DNA of 64,000 bases. Origin: Allodiplogaster sudhausi (lineage: Eukaryota > Nematoda > Chromadorea > Rhabditida > Diplogasteridae). Shown here piece after piece: positions 55,899 to 64,000 of this stretch (the stretch's first letter is position 1; every line of letters starts with the position of its first letter). The notes under the pieces were generated by a model, which did not search any database, was not told the DNA's origin, and worked only from the letters and a program-made list of their open reading frames with translations. The translations under genes were made by a program, and so were the position numbers. The stretch spans positions 124,001 to 188,000 of the forward strand of contig CALZFC010000279.1 of assembly GCA_945643635.1 (NCBI GenBank), read 5' to 3'.

Positions 55899-56116
55899 GT
55901 GTAAAATAGCCCCATATCATGGCATATGAAATGACTCTCCGACTCTCTTCGACATTTCGGGTGAGCTTCCGAAATGTAGATCTCAATGAACTTTTTTCAT
56001 ACTTTACAGAGAACTTATTTTTAGGAAAAAGAATCAGGGATTGTCAAGTGTTGTCCAATGCGTATCTATTGATTAGAATCCATCGTTCATCTCAATGTCA
56101 ATTTCCCGCGTAGGTA

Positions 56117-56547
56117 CAGAGGTGCATGCGGGCCCAAATTTTTTGTGCCGGCTCGGCCCTTCGGGCCTAAAATCTCGGCCCGGCCCGGCCCGCAGTTTTC
56201 GGGCCCTTGAATTTTGGCCCGATTTTCAAATACGTCTGCTGATTCCAACTTCTAATTCGTAATTTTCTTAGCGAAAATTTTTTTCCTAGCTTGCCGTTCG
56301 CAAGGCTTCTCATTTACTTCATTCTGAAGAGGAATACAACTCCCTAGCTACAATACTATGTATGAGCAATAAGAATTGGCTCTGTCATAAGCATGTAAAC
56401 TTGCAAATTTTGAAAATCGGCTCCAATCGGGCTCAGAGCCGGGCCCAAGGTTGGGCCCGGCCCGGCCCGGCCCTAGAGGGCATTGGAAATTTGGGCCCGG
56501 CTTGGACCGGGCCTGGCCGGGCCGGCCCGGCCAGGCGGAAAGCTCTG
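56117..56547. mobile_element. Non-autonomous hAT-like element with 8-bp target duplication
   Basis: The ends are CAGAGGTGCATGC on the left and GGCGGAAAGCTCTG on the right, i.e. CAGAG termini in inverted orientation, as is usual for the hAT superfamily. The flanks are CGTAGGTA (56109-56116) and GGTAGGTA (56548-56555), an 8-base duplication with one mismatch, the hAT length. Both subterminal regions hold many GGCCCGG blocks that pair with each other. The AT-rich middle (about 56230-56400) has no transposase. Confidence 0.8.
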
Positions 56548-58097
56548 GGTAGGTATTGTTTTCTCTTCTATCAATATGCACAGTTGTATCGCAAGAGCGG
56601 TTGGGTGCTTAAAGTCATTGATCCTTGCTGTGTTATTCTATTCTTTTACTCTATATTTGTTTTTGCAGAGATCTTTTCTACCTTCGTAAGAATTATATTG
56701 TATTCCTTTGTTGAGTTAGTTCTTGCATGAAGTCAATTATAATTAGAGCCACATTCTTCTGCCTTCGCTCACTGTACGATTGTTTTCGCCGGAGCTTTCC
56801 ACGAATCTCGACCGAGACGCCCTAATCAATAAGAAAGGAGGGAAGAAGGAACGTTACCAATGGAGACAGCGTCTCGGGAGAAGATATCGGACACTGAAAT
56901 AGAAGCCGTCTGTCGCATTTCATAGTACAGCTATAATTCTCTCTCTTGCATAACGCTTCAAATATATTTCTGAAAAGAAAACGTATACATGGAAATGCAT
57001 GAAAAATGTATGAAGCGCTCTAATAGCTACATTTCTTAGAATATCTGTACAACGGCAGACGGTAGAAATTCCAAGAAAACGTTTGTAGAAAAGAAGTCTG
57101 AAGAGAAAACGAAGCAAATGAAGCGAGAAGAGAATGAAAGTGCAGGAGAAGTGAGCATTAATTAAAGTGCAATGTGAATAAAGAAAACAAACATACAAAT
57201 AATTTATATTTTAGATATTAAAAATATATAGGTATATGAAAATGAAAATTCATACTTGCACCAGTGAACTTTGAAGATAATGACATCATACATATGTATG
57301 TATTTCCTATTCCTGTAAGCCTATTCTTGTTACGTATAAAATCTTTTGGATAATTTTTACTATCTGTTTCGCCAATTAATATTCATCTAATCTTTTTTTC
57401 TTGTCTATCTTGTTTAATATTTAACATCCTTTGCTTACGTAGTGCATTAAGAAGGCGACGCTCTCACTCGAAGCCCTTCAGTTTTCTCTGAAATTATCTC
57501 AGATTTTTGTTGCTTCATTATTTTCTCTTCTTTCTTGGGTTGCACTTTTATTACGAATTCGTGTGAAAGTGTGACTTCTTCCGGGTTCAAGAATGGATTT
57601 CTGACTCGTGCCACTTTTCTGATTTCTTTCAAAATTACAGCACCTTTCTGCTATCTTGCGGAAATTGGTTCACTGCTTCACGGTTAAACAACTTGTCTTT
57701 TTGCTATTACTTCAACTCACTCTATAAGTCTCTCTCTATTCTCTTATCGACGTCTCTCTTCACTCCTCTCTTCCCAGGTTCTCGTTCACTCTCTCCCTCT
57801 CTCTTTGTATATTCCATTTGTTAATTACTCTGCACATTCGGTGCAAGAAACCAGCATACAAATTATGCATATAAATCTATAAATCGTCGAACCGCCTCTT
57901 GCCAAATAAACTCTATTTTTCTGTTCAAGTGTGCGATTCTGTGTAAGAGAACGGGCTACAAACATCAAATTGTTGTACTTTTTGCGTCTTTTTTCTGCCA
58001 CCACCAGAAGAGCAAGAAAAGATGTCCTCCTCGCCGTAGCTTTTTTTCTTCTACCGAAGCCATGACAACCTGTGCGTCAGTTGTCGCTTCTCGCTTC

Positions 58098-58106
58098 TAT
58101 AAAAGG
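58098..58106 (+). promoter_or_regulatory. TATA box of small helical gene C
   Basis: TATAAAAGG, about 245 bases upstream of the ATG at 58344. Confidence 0.55.
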
Positions 58107-58343
58107 GCTCGGCAGATACAGAAAGGTGAGCAGCAGCTATCCCACTCGCCCTCGTCCACTTCCCAGTTGATGTCGTAGTCCTTCGTTTCTTGCTACTTGA
58201 ATATACCGACCAATTGCTCCTTATACGTTTTTACTTGCCAGAATTGCTTGCTTTTCAGTATAAGGGACGGATGATTAGTATCGAGATAGACAAGAAAGAC
58301 CCCCCTCTTTTATAGCATCTCTTCCAAACCGTCCCAAATCGTC

Positions 58344-58662
58344 ATGGATGATGAGAAGCTGGCGAAAGCGCGCTCAGCCCTCGAGGCCAACATGGACAAG
58401 GTCAAGGCGCTGCTCGCGAACGCCAGCCCCGAGGCCAAGGAGGCTGCAAAGAAGGTTCCTACCACGACAATTACAGTACTCCTTCATATTCTATATATTA
58501 TCGAACTGCCCCCGCTTGGAAGTGTAAATTTACTCACTTTCATCCAAATCTTTACGTCAAAATTGAAAAAAATTATGTATCGTGCAGATGAACGAAATCG
58601 TGCTCGACAAGAGCAAGAACGCGGCGACAGTCAAGGCGGAGGTATGTAGTTGAGCGAATAGC

Positions 58663-58694
<32 letters not shown>

Positions 58695-58854
58695 TAAAGA
58701 GTGACAAAGAGATAGAGAGACGAGAAATTAATGCCTGCAACGGTTTCAGATTGATGCGCTGAAAGCAGCGCAGCCGGAGTCGGTTCGCGGCGAGCTGGAG
58801 AAACACAAGACAGAGTTCTTTGGCATTCTCGGCGTACCGTGCCCGCCCAGTTGA
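58344..58854 (+). CDS. Small Lys/Ala-rich helical protein (copy C)
   Basis: Three exons: 58344-58454 (MDDEKLAKARSALEANMDKV ... SPEAKEAAKK), 58588-58641 (MNEIVLDKSKNAATVKAE) and 58750-58854 (IDALKAAQPESVRGELEKHK ... FFGILGVPCPPS). About 90 residues, clean GT/AG sites and matching phases. Closest to copy A at the N-terminus and to copy B elsewhere. It lies on the opposite strand to A and B. No signal peptide. The PESVRGELEK segment is the part most like DUF148/SXP-RAL-2 proteins. A GA microsatellite fills part of intron 2. Confidence 0.8.
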
Positions 58855-59998
58855 GGGCGAAGACCGCGAACTAAAAAGAAATACCCTCTCTGTCTCTTTC
58901 CTTATCTCTCTCTCTCTCTCTCTCTCTCTTTCACTCTGTTTCTCTCTTATTTCATTGATCTCTAGCTTTTATCTGTCCTTTTATTTAATATCGAATTACC
59001 ATTCCATGTGCCCTAGGTCAATTCACTATTAAAATTAATCTTTAGTAAGTACGTCGCATTACGCCTGTTGAATAAAGAAATATCGCTACATAGCGCAGAC
59101 ATTACATATCTCACAATCAGACATTCAAGTGAAAAAAGAGGAGAGCATTTATTACGATTAATGAAGCAGGAATTCCGGCATATGTAGTGACAGAAAACTT
59201 TATGCTAGAGATGCGATAAGAAAAAGTGCCAACAAGTAAAGGATACCCGTGAGAATAGATAGAATGATTGTACTCTTTCATGTTCGAGAAAAATGAGCAG
59301 CGAGCTGGGGACGATGTAAAAGAAACCAGAGGCGCTGAAAACTCCAAAAAAAATGAACAAAATATTTATTTGAGATTATATTGCAATGGTCGTTATGCAG
59401 GAAGAAATCGCATGTTTAGCTGCAGTATAGGACATCCCTGCGATAACTTTTAGGTTGTATTATGATTTACATTGTGACTGCAGGTCTCACAGTTCGAGAT
59501 ATATCTACTATAGTACATACATACTACATACATAAATACATTCACTCGGCCTGAGATGCAGAAGGTTCTGCAGAGTTCGATGATTTACTTTTAGCAAAAT
59601 TTTTTTTCATATATTCGTAGAAAATCTTTAAGCTTATTCAGATGACTACTTGAGCTGTGGAAATTACATGCTGCTAACTATTTCGGCACGTTTTGGACAC
59701 CGCGTTCAATTTTGGTACGCTGCCGGGCCCAAAGTTTTTGGTCCGGCCCGGCCTTTCTTGCTTTGAATTTACTATCTTTATTACGTTTGGCTCTAATATG
59801 CATTACTACCCTACAATTGAACAACAAAAGTATTCGCTTTTCGTAGAATTCCGGCAGAAACTTCTAGGAGAGAATGATCTTCTAAACAGGATAGAACCTT
59901 CTTGATTGTAATTGTGTGTGCGATAAGACCACTTTCTACTTCACTTCTTTATCTTTCGTCCACGGGCCTCCTTCTCCTCTCCTCTTCCTTCTCTTCTC
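58855..59998. other. Intergenic region with hAT-like relic
   Basis: CT run at about 58898-58930, AT-rich sequence, and a short GGCCCGG-rich relic near 59728-59755 resembling the element at 56117. No gene supported. Confidence 0.45.
59728..59755. mobile_element. Relic of the GGCCCGG-rich hAT-like element
   Basis: GCCGGGCCCAAAGTTTTTGG followed by TCCGGCCCGGCC matches the subterminal style of the element at 56117-56547, without termini or target duplication. Confidence 0.4.
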
Positions 59999-62991
59999 TT
60001 ACTTCTTGCTCTTCTTCGTCTTGCTCTTGCTCTCGACGCTCTTCGACTGCGACTTTGGTGCCAGCTCGCTGAAATTTATATAAAATAATGAATTCATTAT
60101 TACGTTTCATTTTTCGTCTGAATTCACTAAACATACTTGCTCAGCTCTTTACAGTTACAAGATATGTACCTTGCAGACTTCGCCGAATATCCAGACTGTC
60201 CACTCTTTCCAGACTTCCCGTCTTCCTTTTCCTTGTATTTGCCAGACTTCCCGACCTTCCCGAACTTGTCCTCCATCTTCGACTTGCTGGATTTGTCGAG
60301 GGTCTTGATCGACTTTGCATCGGATTTGGTAGACTTGCCCGACTTTTCGCTCTGCAAAGTTGTTTTATATTCAATATTTCTTCTTTCACATCTTTTTCAT
60401 ATCAATAATGTCAAAACAATGACCATTATTTTCTTTCCATCCTCACTGACCTTGCTCTTGCCAGACTTTGCCGAATGCCCGATCTTGTGCGAGCCGGATT
60501 TGGTAGACTTCCCGGACTTGTCCTCCATCTTTGACTTTCCGAACTTGACGGACTTGTTCGACTTTCCTTCGGACTTGGTGGACTGGCCCGACTTATCCTT
60601 CATGCTCTGCAAAGTTATTTTAGATTTAACCATTTTACCCCGTTTCCATATTTTTTTTCTCAAGAAAATCAAGATTGTCTTGTACCCGCTCATTTGCAGT
60701 GGGTCGCTTTGACGATCCTTCCCGAGCGCTTTCTCCTTCTTCAAACGAGAATTCATGATCACTAGTGGAAAACAAACAAATCATGCTCCAAATCAAATAT
60801 TTTTTTCTCGGAGAATTTTACCTTTGCCGCTTCCTTCCCTGAAGAAGATCTCCTTGCGAGGGAACGACCTGAAAATTTGATACCGTTTTCATTCTATTTC
60901 GTCTCAATTTTTGTCGTTATCACTATTAATATTAAACCAAACAAATTGAAATGCTTCCTATTCCATATTCAGTATCTCCATCCTTCTTCTCTTAGTTCCC
61001 CTGACAGTGGCATGGTGATGGCGGCGAGGGGAGCGGCATGGGTGGGATTCTTGTGGCAGCGCGCGAGGGGGCGCGAGTGGCCGCAGAGGCGGAGGCCGTG
61101 GTCGCTGCGCAGAGCACGCGACACCGACGAAATGTTCTGGAAGATGAAATCTTTTTAATAGAATAATTAGCTATTTTTTAATATTTTATTTTCATACATA
61201 GGAAAGTTGACATTTTTCTCGAAAGTTAATTTTATCGGTAATCTTGCCGGCGGCCTAAAATCCTTCTTTAACTTTTCACTCGCCTCGCTGCTGAATTTGA
61301 GAACACGCGCCCGATCGAGGACGAACGCCTTCTCAGCCGGGTGAAGGAGATGAGTGCGGATGAAGGAGAACGTGGCCGCCGTGTACGAAGACGAACGCTG
61401 ATGTCCTGCAACGAAAGGAGAGGGTACCGTATCTAGGGTACGGATCACTCCTGACCAGCCAGCCAGAGAAGCACGACGTCCACGACCTCCAGCTCGGTCT
61501 TCACCTTCAGGTCGCAGCGACCGAGGAGAACGGAGAAGATGCGGAAGGGGAGGACCTTCAAATATGGTTATTATATTTTTCCTAAACCTATTTAATTTTT
61601 TGGCAATCCAACCTGGAAGTTGTTGAGCTTCGCGAGGTGGACGAAGCGAGAGGCCGCAGCCTCGAAGACGATGTTCTCTGCGTGAGGGGAGACGGAAGTC
61701 AGCGAGAGAATCAGTAGGCTCTGAAAATAAAATAAACGCATTTCAACAAGGCCGCGAAAAAGAATGAAGAAACCTGCATGAGCGGCGCAGCGTCTCCCTT
61801 CGTGGTTGCAGCTTCCTTCAGATACTGAAAGTTAGACTCGTTAACTATCAAACCATTTCATTCATCTTCATTGAAAACGCAAAGATTGATTGACTCCACA
61901 TCGCATCGATTCAATTGGATAAATCGATAGTTGCCTCTTCGAGCTGATTCAGAAGGGACCACATTTCGAGGCAGTTCGCAATCTTGATCAGCTCGGCCAG
62001 CGTGAAGTACGAGATCTCGTTAATATCCTGAAGAGAGATTTTTACAGTTCGTTCGGAAGCCACGAATGATATCTAGAGATTAACAGGGCACCTTCTTGTC
62101 CTGAATGAACTTCGCAAGGATCTCAACGCTCTCCTTCTCGCACTCATCCAAATTGACCGACTGCGGAACTGCGTTCGCAAGGCGTGCCTTGAAAGAGAGA
62201 AAGCATTTCGCTACGCTCAAGGTTCCACTCCTACTGCCCTCATTCTCAACCTTCTCCCTCTTCCAACTCTCTCTGTCGCTTCTCTCTCTAGCTCTTTCTC
62301 TCTTTCTTTTTCAGCCAGTCTCTCTCTAGCTCTCTCTTTCCTCTCTTCCACTCATCCATCATCTTGCTGACCTTCTTGAAGAGATCGGAGAGCCCGACCA
62401 GCTTCTCCACCTCGACGCTGAACACGCTGCCCTTGCAGAGGAGATCGATCAGAGTGCGAGGTTTCTTCGCTTCTTTCGACACAACTTGAGTGCTCTTCTG
62501 CTTCTGAGAATAAGAATCCGTTGTTTAAAAAAATACATTAATTAAATGTACTCAAAGTCCGCGTGCAATTGTGTAGGTCTTATAGCAAAAGAAATTGCAC
62601 TTAAAATACGTTTTTTGAAGGCCCTTGTATTCGCGTCTATTTTTTCCGGTGATTTTCAGTTTCTAATATATGTTGCCAACGACTTGGAATCAAAAAAATT
62701 TATTTCGAAAAACAGCAATCGGTTGCATCTCACATCTCGAGGCTTTCAGCTGCAATGAATAAAGCAATTGCTGATTTTCAGCACCTTAATCTTGTCGGTC
62801 CGCGAAAGGTTGCCGGATTTGCCAGACTTAACGGATGTTCCCGACTTGACGGATTTCCCAGATTTGGCCGATGTTCCAGACTTGCCGGATTTTCCGGTCT
62901 TATTCGACTTGTGCATCGATTTGTGGTTGGCGGGTTGGAGAGCAGCGCCCGATGAAGAGGAAGTAGAAACCGTTTTAGGCTTCGGAGCCAT
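59999..62991 (-). CDS. BTB/BACK-like protein with Lys-Ser-Gly repeats at both ends
   Basis: Start at 62991 (MAPKPKTVSTSSSSGAALQP) opens a basic tail of SGKSGTSAKSGKS-type repeats (62800-62920). A divergent BTB-like domain follows: LIDLLCKGSVFSVEVEKLVG then LFKKVSKMMDEW (about 62340-62480), LDECEKESVEILAKFIQDK (about 62093-62190), YFTLAELIKIANCLEMWSLL (about 61945-62030). Then a BACK-like part: ENIVFEAAASRFVHLAKL (about 61615-61720), VLPFRIFSVLLGRCDLKV with TELEVVDVVLLWLAG (about 61455-61560), and FSFIRTHLLHPAEKAFVLD (about 61290-61405). Further exons (about 61010-61145, 60825-60870) lead to a C-terminal tail with dozens of KSGKS, KSKMEDKSGK and KSTKSG units (60130-60760), ending in a basic KKSKK at 59999. 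No Kelch repeats found. BTB/BACK proteins often serve cullin-3 ligases; that role is only inferred. Introns are short. Confidence 0.72.
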
Positions 62992-64000
62992 TTATAAGTC
63001 TGAAATATATATATTTTTAAGAAACATGAGAGAAAATAGTCTAGTATATGTAAGTTTTTGTTAAAGATTAATTTATTATGGGTCCATGCTACATATAGAC
63101 CACTTGGAGGGGGAATGATGCTGGAGTGAATAGGAAGAGGAAGTGGAAAGCGAGCCGGCCTTATTCCAAGAGTGAGAGTGAGTAGAATGATGTTGGCCCA
63201 CCCGAAATTCCTTTTATTGGGGTTCAAATGTGCGCTCTAGAAGTTTCCTCCGGATATTCAAAGTAAAGTTAATCTGTACCCACTTTGCATATCTGAAAGA
63301 AAGTTCTATAGCGCACCTTTGAACCGCAATACAATGAATTTCGAAGGGCCAAAATCATTCTATCACTCTCACTCTTGGTAAAAGGTCTCCGACCTGCAGT
63401 TCAAAAGTGCTTTCTAGAATTTTCTTTTAGATATGCAAAAGATTTTAGGAGTGGAAAATATTTAAACAACATACTTGGTACGTGCATACGCATATCTTTA
63501 AACTGCCGCAGAGAAAGATCATTTTATTGTTTTTCAAAAGATTTGCAAACACTTTATTCGATGAATATTTAGCCTCACATTCAGTTCTTTGCAGAAGTTC
63601 TGCAATGTTGAATTTCATTTTGTTCGGGAAACAATATTTATTGTGTCTTACACCATTTCTCGGGTGGATCGTTATCGTTCATCTTTATACTTGGACTTTC
63701 TCTGCTCTTTTATTGTCATTTTTCTCAATTCCAACTCTTCTCCTTGTTCTTGGACGCGAGGTGGAGTGGAATGTCAAGTTTGAAATAAATTGTCTGAAGT
63801 TCCAAAAAATAAAAGTCCAAAAATAAGAAAGGAAAAATATATATGCAAAAATTTGAATTTCAATGGTTCTTGTGAATCCAATCGTATTTGTTGAGACGAA
63901 TCAATAAAAAAAATAGCAAGCGGGGATGTCATGTCAATATTTCAAGTTTTTTTTTGTTCTCCAGAGTATTATTTGCAATTATGTAACCTTTTCAAACTTC
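62992..64000. other. Right-end intergenic region
   Basis: Upstream of the BTB/BACK-like gene. Holds a foldback repeat at 63160-63385 and AT-rich sequence. No gene supported. Confidence 0.45.
63160..63445. repeat. Foldback (inverted-repeat) element plus a third partial arm
   Basis: 63160-63260 is the imperfect reverse complement of about 63283-63385 (shared CCAAGAGTGAGAGTGA, AGAATGAT-TTGGCCC, GGTTCAAA-GTGCGCT-TAGAA). Only about 22 bases separate the arms. A weaker third piece at 63399-63445 (GTTCAAAAGTGCTTTCTAGA) follows in the left arm's orientation. Confidence 0.75.

Larger units (their letters stand above)
55514..58343. other. Intergenic region with hAT-like element
   Basis: Divergent interval between copies B and C. 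It holds a GA microsatellite at 55859-55896, a hAT-like element at 56117-56547 and AT-rich sequence. A 61-codon minus frame at 57447-57632 looks somewhat protein-like but has no partner exons. Confidence 0.45.

Noticed and set aside
57447..57632. 61-codon minus frame rich in Glu/Lys
   Set aside because: Looks mildly protein-like but has no neighbouring exons or motif.

Overview
This window is animal nuclear DNA, most likely from a chromadorean (rhabditid-like) nematode. The gene set points there: a quahog-like hedgehog-related Hint protein, an EGF/CUB astacin of the NAS type, a degenerin-type DEG/ENaC channel, str/srj-type chemoreceptors and a nematode-style globin. Genes are split into many short GC-richer exons by AT-rich introns, several with long (CT)n/(GA)n tracts. 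All gene models were assembled by eye from reading frames and GT/AG signals, so exon edges are approximate unless given exactly. No tRNA or rRNA gene and no CRISPR array was recognised.

Layout. 120-2088 (-): stearoyl-CoA desaturase, running off the left edge. 3852-7365 (-): secreted astacin metalloprotease with EGF and CUB domains and a TATA box. 8095-14893 (-): DEG/ENaC channel whose extracellular part carries a very large Thr/Pro- and Cys-rich insertion. 16415-24256 (+): secreted hedgehog-related protein with five divergent repeats, a Gly-rich and Asn-Ala-Gln-rich linker and a C-terminal Hint/Hog autoprocessing domain. 24257-37000: a duplicated chemoreceptor array (one intact copy, one decayed copy, one copy that looks intact but carries a 1.8 kb rearranged intron with a LINE remnant and a large palindrome), plus a miRNA-like hairpin, a small inverted-repeat element and an out-of-place scrap of a gamma-adaptin exon. 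37029-37598: doubtful secreted Ser/Thr/Pro-rich protein. 39087-48183 (+): AP-1 gamma-adaptin. 49851-51565 (+): globin. 52753-58854: three related three-exon genes for ~90-residue helical proteins. 56117-56547: a non-autonomous hAT-like element with 8-bp target duplications. 59999-62991 (-): BTB/BACK-like protein with Lys-Ser-Gly repeats at both ends. 63160-63385: a foldback repeat.

The genes do not form an operon or one pathway. Housekeeping genes (desaturase, AP-1 gamma) sit beside secreted or cuticle-type proteins, a channel and a fast-evolving chemoreceptor cluster. Most of the unusual structure is in that cluster: exon homogenisation, pseudogene decay, inverted duplication and transposon insertion. 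The most promising leads are the DEG/ENaC insertion, the repeat-plus-Hint protein, the hairpin at 25101-25170, the rearranged receptor intron and the displaced gamma-adaptin exon.
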